A stretch of DNA of 64,000 bases from Effrenium voratum (GCA_963377175.1 CAUJNA010002813.1:225001-289000), one strand, 5' to 3'; shown: positions 21,514 through 33,018, counted from the first letter of the stretch. Numbers and translations: made by a program. The notes: generated from the letters alone by a model not told the origin.

Positions 21514-24500
21514 GCGTGATCTCCCACCCTGCACCCTCTGAGGAAACCAAAGCAACGACAGACACCCTTTTGGGAAAGCCCCTTTGCAGGTTTCATGTTA
21601 ATTGGTGGGCGGGTATAGGGACTACAGGTTGAGTCTGCAACCCGCGTGTCCGCAAAGACGTACGGGAAGCGCACAATGAAAGGCCTGAGCTGAGCCCAGT
21701 TTCGTGCGGGCAAACTGCTCTCGTGCCGCGCCTCCGCCAGAAACGACCACCAGCACGCCAGACCTCTCGAATCTCTACAGCCAGGATGTGGCCCAACAGT
21801 GCGTCACCATGAAGCGTCTCGCCAAGCGGGCAAAACACGGGCGAAATGCGGGCAAACCGCAGGCCTTTCGGGTTTCGGATGCTTACTGGAATTTGGAATG
21901 CGGGAACCCCTTTTTCATGTTCAAGGGTTGTCCCACATCAACAACGTAGTTCCTAGCACACACCTGTTTCTGGGCCATGGTGAGTAGTTGCGGGTTCGCT
22001 GTTTAGCTCTGACGTTGCAAGGCAACCCTATCCCCCCACGCACCCACTTTCCTTCCATCATAGAAGTGGGCTCGAAATAGACAGGCTTTTGGAGTACCAA
22101 GTGCAGAGCAGAGAGCGCCTTCGGTGCTGGAACCCACCAGTGGAAATTCCTGCCTTCCAAGTTAAAACACGGGAAATTGGATTTTCCGACGTTCCGACGA
22201 GTGGTTTAGACCGTACGCGTATCAAACTTAGGAACTGCCAGTTGCCCGGCCACTTGCTGAACCGTGGCTTCTGCGTCTCCAAGGAGCCGACAAAGGCGGA
22301 CTACACCGGCAAGGGCCAGTATTGCAGCTTGCCAGATGCCGGCCGTTATATATATATATATATATATATTATGTATATCTATACACACTGTATACATGTA
22401 TATATATATATGCGTTATATTATGTAGGCTGGATATAAACAAGTATTTATCAGGGAAAATGCGCATATGCAGAAAACAGGGTAGCCAAAAGGATACATCT
22501 TGGCAATTTGCTCATGAGGGCCATGGAGCGGCACCCCAGTTTCATATTGTGACGGGGGCACGTCTAGAGCCTCCAAATTTGCAAACCGCCCATGAGCGAG
22601 CCCGGCTGGGCTGAGAATGGCGGATTCCCTCCCTTCCTGGGAACGAATTGCGAAGTGCCCCGCATGTTGCTCCCGTTTGCCAAGCAAGCAAAGATTTGGG
22701 GGGGGAACCATTCATGAAGATCAAGCAGAGCAGTCACAAAGTTGCTAAATCAGTGTTGCAGGCCAGAACCCACTGAATCTACTCTAACCCCCCCCTCCCT
22801 CTCAACGCGGCCTTGTACATATAACTCGCGCTGAGGCTGGGATGTGTGCAATCCGCCGCTTGGTGCTGAACAGAGTACGGCTTTGGCTGGGGGCGACAGA
22901 TCCAATACAAACCTGCACCCAGCTGCCCACAAACTGACCGACCGACCACTGGAATGAAGACCTACCCCCCATGCCGTTCCCCGTTTGCTTGGCAGGGGCT
23001 GTGCATGCGCAAAAGCGGCCCCTGTCTGCCGAGCTGAACAAACGTATACCTCTTTTCAGTTGCGCCTGGGTCAGAAGTCTGAATGGGTTACCTATGTTCA
23101 AGCGCCTTCATATAGAAAGCATTTCGCACGTGCTGATGTCAACTTGCATTTGTTCCTCAAACATTCTAGCAGCATGGGCTGGGGTCGATCCTGCTATTGC
23201 CCTCCGTTGGGCCCATCAGCATGGAAGAGGTACATGTTCCCAAGCAATTTGCCTGATAAGTTGAAATTCGCCCCATTTCCAACATGTCCGTTTGAATCCG
23301 TTGCCATTTACCATTCAGCGGTGAGAAGTGAACAGGTCCAAGCTTGTCAAGCTTCGAAGCGCGAAACCCACCTGAACTGCTCGCTCCTGTTTTGCCGATC
23401 TGTTCTTTTCCCTGAGGGCCCGTGCTGGCAGATTTCCTGCAGAGACTGGCCGATTTTCCCCGGATATTTGTTTCTGGTGTTTTGGCCAGTTCGCACACCT
23501 TGGTGCCGGGCTGCTCGCGAGTTCGCGAGTTCCGGTGCCGAGGAACCACGAGACCACGGAGTACACGGTCAACGGCAACGGGGAAGGGGACCTTGCCAAC
23601 CACGTCTCGCAGGCGGCGAGCGAGTCGCTCAAAGAAGGAGCCCCTTGCCCAGCGTGTGCCTCCCTTGGAATTCGCGGTAAAATGAGCTCAACCATGAAGG
23701 TTGCTTAAATTGGAATTCTGATTTCAGGTTACCAGATTTGTGAGTCGCAATAATTTGCCCAGTTTCTTGGGAAGCTGTTGTCAATTTTGTTTCAAGCTTG
23801 GTGAGCAAACATGCTGAACTCGCCCGGGCCCTTTTCTGGAGACAATGTTCAGCAGGTCAAGACCATGGCGCATGACTGAGAGGTGATCTTTGCTGCTCGC
23901 GGCTAGCCAGTCCTTCAACAAATGGGTGTGTGTCAAAATAGGGAGACCCCCAAACTGGCGGTTTTCTCTTTAAAACCACCCCAAACAGGATACGTACCCT
24001 CAAACAACCCCGTGCTTGCTGGCTGGGGCCCACTAACGGCTGCTGACGCAACTTGTCATGGTGTTTCATGGCCATCAAGCCTAGCCCGGGGGGTAGAAAG
24101 ATCACCTGAGTCCCATTTCCTTCCCAGTAGTAGATTAAGGTAATTTTTCCAGAGTTCAAGTTTTACTTGCGTTTACCTCAAAATTGGAGACCCCTCCAGG
24201 TATGTGATGTCCTTTTGGCTGTCCCCTGCAAAACCCCTATTTTGAGAGACACCCCGCCTGACCTGGCCTTGACCCGCAGGCGTTGGTGGCCCAGGTGCGG
24301 GCAGGGATCAACAACAACATCACCTGCCCCAAGGCCTTCGCGGCGTTTCCGACGCCCGTTTGAAGGCCGAAATCCAATCGAAACCGACGGCGGGAAGGCC
24401 GCTGACTGGGGTCTCCTTCAATGTGTGTGTGTGTGTGGGACGGCTTGGGTGCACTCAGCCAATTCCAACCCGCATCCCCCACAGGACAAACATGGGGTTC

Positions 24501-27500
24501 AGGGCTGGGACCCTGCTCAGCGCAAGCACGCGTGCGCGTCATGGCAAGGCCAGCCCCGCAATCAATACAAGCAGGCGCTTCCCAACTTGGAGCCCCACGA
24601 GCTAGTCAGGCCCGCCACCCGCACAGGTGCAGACGAGTCCACCCGGGCCGGCATTAGGGCAAGACGGCGTGACATCCTAGCCAGCGAGGCAACCCAAAAG
24701 GCTCTTCCCGCACCGATCTCGCGCTGCAGCACTAGGCCGGGAAACGTGCAGCTTGCAGAGGGGGCAACCTTGAGCATCTCAAGGCTTCCCGCATGCACAC
24801 GCACCGGCAGCAAATGAGGGAGGCCTCGCACAGGCAGCGGTCCCCCCTGTGAGCTGCACACGGCACAAGCATTATGCCCTTGGCGTGACGCGCGCTGCCC
24901 CACAGAAAATGGGCACCACCCCGCACCAAAGGGGGGGGTCTCCTTCAAGATTTTTGAGGGTAGGGATGGGTGGGGTAAATGTGAACATCTGAGCATCTGT
25001 GCGCCCCAGATGGCCAAGTTTGTGAGGCGCGCGTGCTTCAGGCCCTCTCATAGTGGCAGCGACTCGGGGTTGAAGGTGTTGCCTCGAAAAGTCAATAGTG
25101 GGCCATCAGCCCGTCCACGGTGGTACGGTTCAAGAGTAATCTTTACGAGCCCTTTAGAACATGCCGTAACCATGCATTCCGTTTAAAAGTTGGGGAGTGG
25201 GGTTTGCCAACTTATGTGCGGTGTTTCGTATGTAGGGGTATTTCTTTTGGGGCATGTATCCTTCCAATAGTTGGCTATCTAAATATCGCAAGCAGGAAAA
25301 CAAGCAGCATATTGTAGTCTTTGGCTTCCGTGAAGTGTGTATTTTTATGTTTGCTCTAAATATGTGCACAACTCTTGTGGTTTCTGTATGGCCACTTGCT
25401 GCACAAGCCCCAGCTTCTGCAGTATCTCAGGCAGATGGCTATGGTTTTGGCTCTTTGTTAGCCGTAAGTCTGTCCTAAAACCAAGAACCAGTCTGCCATA
25501 GGTCGAAAGAAAACGATTCCCCCAAGAACCCCACCTCGCCCCTCGTCCCGATGTTCGTCTGTTTTTTCTCCCCGCAAGGCGCGGGGCTCAAGGCAAAGTG
25601 GGGTCAATGCCAAACGGCCGGCCAGCGGGGGTGCCAGGAGCTGAACCTCCACGTGCCAGGCTTCGAGTGCCCGGCAGGCGGAATCGAAGTCGTTGGAGTC
25701 TGTTTTTTTTTTGGGGGGGGGCAGACCCGACCCGGGGGGGTTCCGTTTAAAACCAACCAAAAGGCCACCCGTAAAAATGACATGCTCACATTGAAGAAAT
25801 GATATGGAAAGAGGGGATGTTTGCCAGAGGGTCCCGGAAACGCCTCCGAAGTTTTATGGGGTTGCGGGGATTCCCCCATACTACTTTGGGAGGGAACGTT
25901 CATAGCAGCCCTTCCCTTGCATATTAATATAGAAAATCACAGGAGGGCCTTCCCCAAAAGTGAAGGATTTCGTTATAAAAGTGAACACCCCGATAGGTTT
26001 CAAGCAAGTGGCCCGCCTAGCAGCTAGAGGGGTCTCCAAACACCTTTGTAGCATGCCAACCAATGCCAGGTTCCGGGAGTAAGCTTTGCGCGGGTTCTAG
26101 CTCAACGAAGCTTAGATGGATCACGTATTTGATTGTTTAGACTTTACTTGCAGCGATCGGCTGCGCTTTTGCGTTGTTTGTTTCCGCTTTGCTCCGCTTG
26201 TCAAGCAAGAAAGCAGGGGGGGGGGGGGGTGGGGGGCGGAAACTGCCGTGAGCGGGGATGAAAGCTGTCACTGCACGCAACAGGTGAGTCCAGCAAGACA
26301 TTGCCTTCTCCAGAAGGTGAAAACGGACAAATATCAAATGATGCCCTTCAGGAGAAAAAACAGAATCCTAGCATGACCGGAACCCATGTACTCAAACATT
26401 TATCTTAAAACCTCCTTACGAACTCAGAACACGGTTGCTCAATCACGTCCTTCGGAACTCTCCAATTCTCAAGTCTGCATTCCAGTTTCCTTGGGTGGGA
26501 AAGCGACATGTCCCTCGGCCATCCTTCAAAATGCTCCAACACTCAGCTAACCCCGAGTTGGTGGGTTGGATGGTTGGTTTGGGGATTTGAGCCCATGGTT
26601 CTCGTAGAGGGTAAATGGGAAACCACTTCCTGACATCCAAACCCTCCAAACCATCCCGTCCGTGCTCCCCGGAATGAAGAATTGACTGCTGCCTGATCCT
26701 AAAATTCTAGTGACGCGCTGCACTGATGACATGCATCCACTGCACCTTGGATAGTGAAATTTGAAGTATCTCGTCCTCGTCCTTCTCGCAATCCCACTTC
26801 CAAGATTGATCGTGAATGGTTGGACCTCTATATCTAGGGGAAAAAAGGCAAGGATGCCGCACGCCCCAGGAAGGGTCTGTGGCGCCTCAGAAAGGGGTTC
26901 CACCTCAGGTTTTGTCCAAGGACCCCGCGCAGCCGACAAAAGTCAACCGGCCAGAGGACGGTCCTTCGGACCAGAAGCAAGGCAATGAAGTCTGATGTTT
27001 TTTTTGGGCCTCGTAGGGGCCAACCAACGGGTCCCACTGGGTTTGTCAAGCTTGGCAGGTTTCCCTATGCTAAATGCGGGAGTTCTCCTGCAAGATTTGT
27101 TTCTGATTGACTCGGCAAGAAGGCTCTGAAAAGAGCAATTACGTTGTGTGCACCCGGTTTGTGGGCCCAAACAATCTGGCAGGCGAAGAGTGCCCGAAGG
27201 ATGTGCGACATAAGCGGCTCGGTCGCAGTCAAGAGCGCATCGCGGTGGTTGGGGTCGGCTGGCTGGGATCTTGGAGGACTTTTCCAAGGTCATGAAGCCG
27301 CGCATGGCGAAAAGCAGAACATCCCACAAAGGGGTTCCAGAAATCAAGATGGCAGTGCCTGAGGGAGGCTCCAGAATTCATCTCAAAGAATCTGGCAAGC
27401 AAGCGTGGGCAGAGCACTAATTCGGTTGCGAGGCATGGGGCATGCACATGCACACGCTTGTGAAAACCTGTGAATTGACCAAGCGCAAAGTGTGTATGTT

Positions 27501-30500
27501 TCATCCTGATGGAGTGATTCCGCTGGGCGAAAAGGATGCCATTCAATGCTGGGAAGATGGTTTGCACAGGAAGTGGTTCTTAGGACTTAAGAAATCCGTC
27601 TCACACGCACGCACGCACATGTGCTTGTTCAAGCCTCCCTTGGGCAACAAGCTTGTGATTATGGCTTCTGTTTCAGCCGGAGCTTTCGTGGAGAAATTGC
27701 TTTTCCCGTACCAGAGCTTTTCTGTGTGGCCACCGGGTTCCCGAGATTTTCCTTTCATCCCGGGAGCCGTAAACAGCACATGCAGGAAGCCCCTGTCAGG
27801 CTCACTGTTTGTTGCTGCGAGCAGGGAAATGGAAATGCCGGCAGTCGGCGAGGAGATGCTTGCGTTGTTATAGCTTGGGCTATCTCTCGCACATGGCCCC
27901 CCACATTTGGTGGACTCTACAGCAAATCTTTATTTGGATATGGAAAAAAACTTCAAAGATAGCCCATGTCTCAGTCTTTTAACTCACTTTGTTGCACACC
28001 GGTCGTCACGCTGCTGGAGGCTCGGGAGCGGAAACCGTTTTGGGACTACCTGGATAAAAAGGACTCATGAGGCCTTTGGAGTTGGTTCCACGGGAAACCA
28101 CAAGCAAAACTATAGTTTGGTACCCTTGGGGGTTGGTTTTGTGGGAAACCACAAAGACAGCCATAGTTTCAGACCGCTTGTTTGATGCGGGGCCGCGAGA
28201 AAACTCAGTTTGTTCGTTGCCAAACTTTGGTTTTCTGCGCGGTTTTCCGCATTAGGTACAAGGTGGCCAACGGCCAGGGCCTGTGCGTGGTGGAAGGCGA
28301 CAGTGAGACTGGCCAGGCATGCTTTGCACCTCGGATGTTTGGGAGGGGGGTGAGAAATGGAAGCCAAGATCAACAAAAACAGACAGGGTGCAAAAGACAG
28401 CCACGTAGCAATCCACCAGAAACCAATCCGTCATTGCGGGTCTACGGCCTTTATTCAAAGACGCCTTTTGCTCAACCGCAAGCCTGATATGAAACAAAAC
28501 GATCCAGTTCCTTTCGGAAGGAAGGTAGGTGTGTCTGGGATGGTGCGAAGAAACAGCAGCCCAATGCCGCTCGCTCGCCGGGCCGAGTTGGCTTTTTCCA
28601 CGCTGTTGGAAAGGCAGCGGGCGTGGTTCGCAATGACTTCCGGGGTGAGTGTCCTCAACAGGGACTCTTTTGCACATAGTTGCGGTTTGGGGAACATTAG
28701 TTTTACCCATTACTCATGGCCGGTGAACTCATTTGTCCATGTCCAGCTTGACCTGCGTGCGTTTCGACCAGCAGCGTGTTGAACCAACCAAAGGTCGGCA
28801 AGCCAAAAGGAAACTCATGGTTTAAGCAACCCAACGGGGAAATATTCGGGCCGCTGGCAACCTCAAAGGCCTTCGCAGCCGGCGTTGCTTTCCGGTTTTG
28901 ATCACTAAACGGAATGCTAGTCGTTTTCTTGTATTCCTGGACCTTCGGGAAGCAAACATGGTTGTGTTGCTTTGGAGGATGCTTTCTTAGCGTGGTCTTG
29001 AAGGACAGCCCAACAGACGCTAACCATTTGGGCGCCGCCATCATCCCGACGCGCTGCGTGCCAAGGACATGTGCGACTTCCGCATCCCCCCGAGCAGGTT
29101 CAGCGAGGGTGCCCATCAAGGCAGCCGCTCCGCACAGTCGCCAGGGCGCTCGCCATGCCCTTGATTAGTGAAAACCTGGCAAAAGGTGATCTCAGCAAGG
29201 AACAGGCTTGGATATGCTCATCGATATCCCTTGCCTTCATTTTACGCCTCAGAGTGGAGGGGAAGGATTGCACTTTTCCGAGGAGTTCCTTCCAGATTCC
29301 AGTGGTGTCAATTGTTTATTTTCCACAATTTTGGCGCATTGTCCGCTTTGCCTCACAAAACGTCGAAGTCCTACTAAACGGGTTCCGATCCCTTGCGAAA
29401 ATAGAGCCCATTTCTTATACCCCATTCAACGGGTCCCCCAACACGGAAGACCATCCACCATGTTCCTTGGCAAAAACCAACCCAACCCCCAAAAACACGA
29501 ATCCGCTGCTCCGCTGGCTCCGGCCTTGGGACCGCAGGCATCGCGCTGAAGGTCATGGACTTTCGGAACTCCGGGGCCTGCGCGCGCAAGCCCTGGCTGC
29601 CTTGGGCGCGGGCACCCAGAGTCGGGTGCGGATGGGTTGGGGTGCTGCGGGGGTTGTTGTGAGGAGTCGGAAGTTCAGGGGTAGGGCCTGTATGTCCAAT
29701 CGCATAGACCCGTTTTAGAAGACTGCCCGTTTGTAAATCGGCAGTTGTTCCTGCCCACTGCGCCATGTTAATTGTGTTGGTTGGTGGAAGGCTGTTCTTG
29801 CTTAGGGTCAATGTCCTACTTTGTGCCAGGGGATTTGAGCAAGTTTGGACCATCGGAAGAGCTCGTGCAAACCAATGGTGGCTCAGGAAACTGAGGCGGC
29901 AAGGTCAGGCTATGCCAACGAGGTGCTCTTGCGCGATCAAGTTGCCGTAAAGTGTACCGCCTTGGGCCATGCGCTTGCCAGAAGCCAACATATTGTTGGC
30001 CGGCGTGGTGCGTCTTGTCATTGTAGAGCAGGGTTTATGTTAATCTAGCACGCCTTGAATCAGAACACGTGTCAACAAAGCAGGACTACACAACTGTGTG
30101 ACAATGAAAGGCGGATCAGATGAGATGGAAAGATTCGGCTGAGGGTCGTCAGTGAGTTGTTTGCTTTCACTTCCGTTTTTTGTTTAGGCCACGGCCTGTC
30201 ACTGACTGCATTGATTCCTGTTTCTTGCTACACGCAACTTACCGTCCTCCTGGTACTATTAAAGCCTAGCAGTGCGCCAGTTCGCTGCTTGTTTGGGTCT
30301 TTAGTGCACAATACCCCATTCTCCCCAGTGGTTTGGGGAGGTAGGTGGCCTCTTAGATGTGCGAGACGACTTTAACATCCTTAGGATCCTTGGCAAAAGG
30401 TATCTTCGCAAGAAACAGGGCGTAGCAAGAGTGGGTTGCGCCTCAAACTCCTTAAAGGCTCCATTCCATGTTGGCTTTCGCCTGACGATCTCGGACATAT

Positions 30501-30775
30501 TGGTGTTCATCAGGCAAAACCCTTGCATTCCAGGCCAGCACCGCCTTAGAGGGCTTCATCCTTGTCCACCCTTTTCGGGGAATCTAATGTCCACAACGTG
30601 GACGCAAGCAATACTAGGATGCGCAGTCTGCCAAAAAGGCGTCCTTTGCAGAGGGAGATTTTGTTACCAGAGGTGTTAGTTCCTCAACCCCCGCCAGGTC
30701 ATTGTGGGGGTGTGTCTGCTCCTCTGCTGTCTCTGCACTGGCTTGGCGATCCAGGGCTTCTGGGCAGCACCATAG
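21448..30775 (+). CDS. Secreted cysteine-rich protein with signal peptide and hydrophobic C-terminal tail (gene span)
   Basis: Twelve exons, listed separately, join in one frame into 284 residues. Residues 1-13 (MWVLAALALSAWA) are a typical signal peptide, with cleavage likely before EGSS. The mature part carries about eleven cysteines spread over the exons (e.g. QQC, GFC, QYC, ITC, GQC, RGC, FEC, RMC, GLC, DMC, GAC), suggesting disulphide bonds outside the cytoplasm. The last exon is VIVGVCLLLCCLCTGLAIQG then FWAAP and a stop: a hydrophobic tail ending at the C-terminus with no cytoplasmic tail, preceded by small residues (ARSGYAN). That is the pattern of a GPI-anchor signal, though a type I membrane anchor is also possible. 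The start codon follows TTTTCCAG|G by one base, fitting trans-splicing. No family is recognised. Phase agreement across all joins is the main support, but some exon ends were chosen because they agree. Confidence 0.6.
21785..21871 (+). CDS. Cys-rich protein exon 2 (basic)
   Basis: GCCAG|G, DVAQQCVTMKRLAKRAKHGR then NAGKPQAFR, GT donor gtttcg. Phase 0 on both sides. The frame is open upstream to 21704, so an earlier acceptor cannot be excluded. Confidence 0.5.
22242..22330 (+). CDS. Cys-rich protein exon 3
   Basis: Acceptor TGCCAG|T; LPGHLLNRGFCVSKEPTKAD then YTGKGQYCS. Ends in phase 2 at a GC donor (gccaga). All three frames are open over part of this block; this one fits the phases of both neighbours. 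Confidence 0.5.
22345..22425 (+). repeat. TA-rich microsatellite
   Basis: (TA)n with GTATAC interruptions, immediately after the block of Cys-rich exon 3. Confidence 0.9.
23543..23639 (+). CDS. Cys-rich protein exon 4
   Basis: GCCGAG|G; NHETTEYTVNGNGEGDLANH then VSQAASESLKEG; GC donor gcccct at 23640. NHETTEY contains a possible N-glycosylation sequon (NHE is not NXS/T, so weak). Phase 2 in, 0 out. Confidence 0.6.
23923..24256 (+). mobile_element. Short element with terminal inverted repeats (MITE/introner-like)
   Basis: The left end GGGTGTGTGTCAAAATAGGG and the right end CCCTATTTTGAGAGACACCC are near-perfect inverted complements. The 334-base interior has no coding frame. It sits wholly inside the intron between exons 23543-23639 and 24280-24357, 23 bases from the acceptor. 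Confidence 0.55.
24280..24357 (+). CDS. Cys-rich protein exon 5
   Basis: CCCGCAG|G; ALVAQVRAGINNNITCPKAF then AAFPTP; GT donor gtttga. NIT is a canonical N-glycosylation sequon, consistent with a secreted protein. It lies 22 bases after a terminal-inverted-repeat element. Confidence 0.62.
24480..24818 (+). other. GC-rich open block, possible exon of the Cys-rich gene
   Basis: A + frame is open from 24167 to 24817 and its later part (QPRNQYKQALPNLEPHELVR onward) is GC-rich like real exons. No acceptor/donor pair that keeps phase was pinned down. Confidence 0.25.
25593..25673 (+). CDS. Cys-rich protein exon 6
   Basis: CTCAAG|G; AKWGQCQTAGQRGCQELNLH then VPGFECP; GC donor gcaggc. Three cysteines in 27 residues, the densest part of the protein. 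Phase 0 on both sides. Confidence 0.6.
26561..26656 (+). mobile_element. Dispersed repeat, copy 1
   Basis: Shares the succession GGGGAT(T/C)TGA, CCCATGGTTCT, GGGTAAATGG and GGGAAACCAC with 44404-44510; the outer ends (GGATGGTTGG and CCAAACCATCC) are inverted to each other. Confidence 0.5.
27183..27244 (+). CDS. Cys-rich protein exon 7
   Basis: TGGCAG|G; AKSARRMCDISGSVAVKSAS plus CG; GT donor gtggtt in phase 2, completed by the G of the next exon. Another frame through this block is also open. Confidence 0.55.
28078..28175 (+). repeat. Tandem duplication of about 50 bases
   Basis: GTTGGTTCCACGGGAAACCA then CAAGCAAAACTATAGTTTGG is followed by GTTGGTTTTGTGGGAAACCA then CAAAGACAGCCATAGTTTC. The GGGAAACCAC word is shared with the dispersed repeat at 26561 and 44404. 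Intronic. Confidence 0.7.
28256..28316 (+). CDS. Cys-rich protein exon 8
   Basis: TTTTCCGCATTAG|G, then YKVANGQGLCVVEGDSETGQ; GC donor gcatgc. The single leading G completes the Arg codon of exon 7, strong phase evidence. A possible extra small exon (LAFSTLLERQRAWFAMTSG, 28588-28644, followed by a perfect gtgagt) would also keep phase but has a non-G acceptor. Confidence 0.62.
29066..29093 (+). CDS. Cys-rich protein exon 9 (micro-exon)
   Basis: CCAAG|G, DMCDFRIPP plus one base; GC donor gcaggt. Joined to the next exon it gives FRIPPSIALKVMDF. The surrounding 29040-29165 block is open in another frame that ends HALD and a stop, so this call is moderate. Confidence 0.42.
29538..29611 (+). CDS. 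Cys-rich protein exon 10
   Basis: ACCGCAG|G; IALKVMDFRNSGACARKPWL then PWAR. Possible donors at 29606 (GC), 29612 (GC) and 29621 (GT) are all phase 0, so the exact end is open by a few residues. Confidence 0.5.
29887..29940 (+). CDS. Cys-rich protein exon 11
   Basis: GGCTCAG|G; ETEAARSGYANEVLLRDQ; GT donor gttgcc. Phase 0 on both sides. The small residues RSGYAN precede the hydrophobic tail and could hold a GPI attachment site. Confidence 0.58.
30698..30775 (+). CDS. Cys-rich protein terminal exon: hydrophobic tail
   Basis: CCCCCGCCAG|G; VIVGVCLLLCCLCTGLAIQG then FWAAP and TAG at 30773. A hydrophobic stretch with four cysteines that stops at once is typical of a membrane anchor or GPI signal, and unlikely as random intron sequence behind a strong acceptor. 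Confidence 0.62.
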   Translation, partial: VIVGVCLLLCCLCTGLAIQGFWAAP

Positions 30776-31254
30776 CATCGCTCCGCGAGCGATCGCCAGC
30801 GCAAACGGCCCTTGCTGTTCACAAATGGTTCGTGGCAAACCCGAAAGGAGAAAAGCGATAAACAGGTGCGAGTAGATCATGATCAGAAGACATGGCGTGA
30901 ACAGAAGACGTAACAGTCCAACATTTCAGAAACCAAGCCCCACAGCCACACCACCTTACCTTGAGAAGCGGGAATGCAAAATGAGGGCACCTGAGGATAC
31001 CCACTTCCGAGAGTCGGGAAACACTCTCGGGAAGTTTTGGGGCTTCTGTCCAACTGCTTCAGCTCTTGACAGCTGGGGTGAGGAGACCTCCTGAAACTCC
31101 CAAAAACCCGACCCCGTGTCTCCCTCAGTGTTGGCTTCCAAACGGACTCGCCCTATCTGGCAGTCTAATCCTTCCTCTTGGCGGGGGCGAATCCAAAAGG
31201 CACCTGTACTGCTGCGGGAGAGTATGGGCTTGTAAAAATGCTTTTACACAGTGC

Positions 31255-31435
31255 GCCGCTACTGCAGCTCCTGTTGCTTCTGTTCTTCCATTGCTGGTGT
31301 TGCCGCTGCTGTTGATGTTTGCGATGCTGATGCCACTGCTGCTTCTTTTGTTGCTGTCGTTGCTGCTTCTGCCGCTGTCGCCGCCGCTGCTGCTCTTGCC
31401 GTCGTCATCATCTTCAAACTGCTTGTCGCCTTTGA
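31255..31435 (+). repeat. Imperfect GCT/CTT triplet tract
   Basis: Pyrimidine-rich triplets (GCTGCTT, GCCGCTG, GTTGCT) read as poly-Leu or poly-Ala on + and poly-Ser/Asn on the other strand. Ordinary low complexity between genes. Confidence 0.75.
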
Positions 31436-31979
31436 CTTGGAGCCTGACCATGAAGCACTCAGATTTGTTTAGCTGAAGCGACCTCGTTTTCTTGGATCGT
31501 ATGGTCATGAGCTCATAAGAAAAAACCACAGAACGTCTTTGGAACAATGACCCACGGCACCTCTCCCCAAGGTAGCCGTGATCCGCATAAGGCTCCCATG
31601 GAGTGATGATGGCAGGTGTTCACGCCTGGGGCCTCAAGCCCTTTGTCCTTCTGCTTGCATGCACAGCACACTTAGTAGCCTAGGCTTGGCTCAACAGAGG
31701 TTGGTTGACATAGAAGCGCATTCATTAGGATTGAGCATGACCAAACCTCCCAATGGAAGAAGCTTGGTATTGGGCTCTTTTGTTGTCCATTTCCAGGTCA
31801 AGTTTCTACCCTTGTTACAATCTTTGGTAGCACGTTTATCTCACCAAAAAATGGGAATGGCTTATGGCCAAAAGTGGGACAGCAGAGAGTGTTTGACACA
31901 GAAGCATTGACTAGGCTCCTGCAGATTAAGGTGCTTTCTGGGCTTCAGGCTGACATGGCACACATACAAACAGGCGCTC

Positions 31980-32085
31980 CTAGCTTCGGAACCGGTCAAC
32001 CTGCCACGCAGCAGGCTACCGAAGGCGTTCTGGGCGCCGGGCGGAGCTCAAGGCGCCCGGGTGGGAGGAAGGTGTTGGTTTTGGG
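31980..32085 (+). other. GC-rich coding-like block, frame unresolved
   Basis: APSFGTGQPATQQATEGVLG and two other frames are open between CCACGCAGCAG (about 32012) and a GTGTTG site (32072). It could be an early exon of the Met/Gln-rich gene. Confidence 0.28.
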
Positions 32086-32583
32086 CCTCGTCCAACGAGG
32101 GGCCAACAGTTTGACAACCTCCCCCCCCAAACTGTGAATTTGTAGGCCAGAGGTTTGCTTTCTGCTACTGGGCAGTTTCGGGTGTGTGTGCGTGCATTGG
32201 TTGATGAAATGGAAGCCCCTCTGCGAGTTTGTGAAGCTGGGGCCTTGGGGCAAGCCCGAAGATTCCAATGGTTGACATGGTTGCTGTGTTAAATCTTTTA
32301 GCGCCAAAACGTCCTGATCAAAACAGCCTGTTTGTTCTCTGTAATTTGCACAATTGCATAAGCGGACGTGCCAGCGAAGAAAAGTTGGGGATGCTATTTG
32401 GCAACGGGTTGTACGCGCCGGTGCGTTTACCCATCTTCTTCGACGGGGTCATTGGTGAGTTTGCCAAGCGGGGCCCCGCCTATTTGATTGTTCGCGGGAC
32501 CTATCTCAGCACACACTTCTGACAAGTCTTGATACGGCTGCACTCCCACAAAGTCCACGTTATTTTTCCATGTGGACCTGCAG

Positions 32584-32663
32584 GCCAACATGGACCATGA
32601 TCTTCCGTTAAGAGGAATCTCTTTGTGCGGGACCCCATTTTTTGGGGTTCCATGGCGGTGTAT
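32584..32663 (+). CDS. Possible first exon (start codon behind acceptor)
   Basis: The acceptor CCATGTGGACCTGCAG|G is followed six bases later by ATG (32590); the frame reads MDHDLPLRGISLCGTPFFGV then PWRC and meets a perfect GTGAGT donor at 32664. It could start the gene whose later exons begin at 35743, or a separate gene. Only splice signals support it. Confidence 0.28.
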
Positions 32664-33018
32664 GTGAGTCACATTGCCGTCAGGAGACTGATGACTCCTT
32701 CGATCAAGAAGGTGATGCGGACCGCGAGATGTCCAGGGAGGCCGGGGGTTCGCGCCAAACGCTTCCTTTCTCAATAATCAGCAGGGGGGGCAAGAACAAG
32801 AGAGTCGCTGTGATGAATTCAAATCGTGGTGTCACTTGGTGACCTTCTGCCGTCAACAACATGGCAAAGGTCCGGTTGTGAGGGGTTCAAGATTCTCCTC
32901 AGGTGGGCACTACGTTTCAATACGGTCAGTTTTCCACCAAAGGCAAGGGGTCGACCTGAAGACCCAGGGTTGAATAGGACTTGTGGGAGAAGCGACTGCC
33001 CATCTTCTCAATCTGCAG

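Noticed and set aside
22985..23680. 231-codon + strand frame
   Set aside because: The part that looks coding (23543-23639) is better read in a different frame that joins neighbouring exons in phase.
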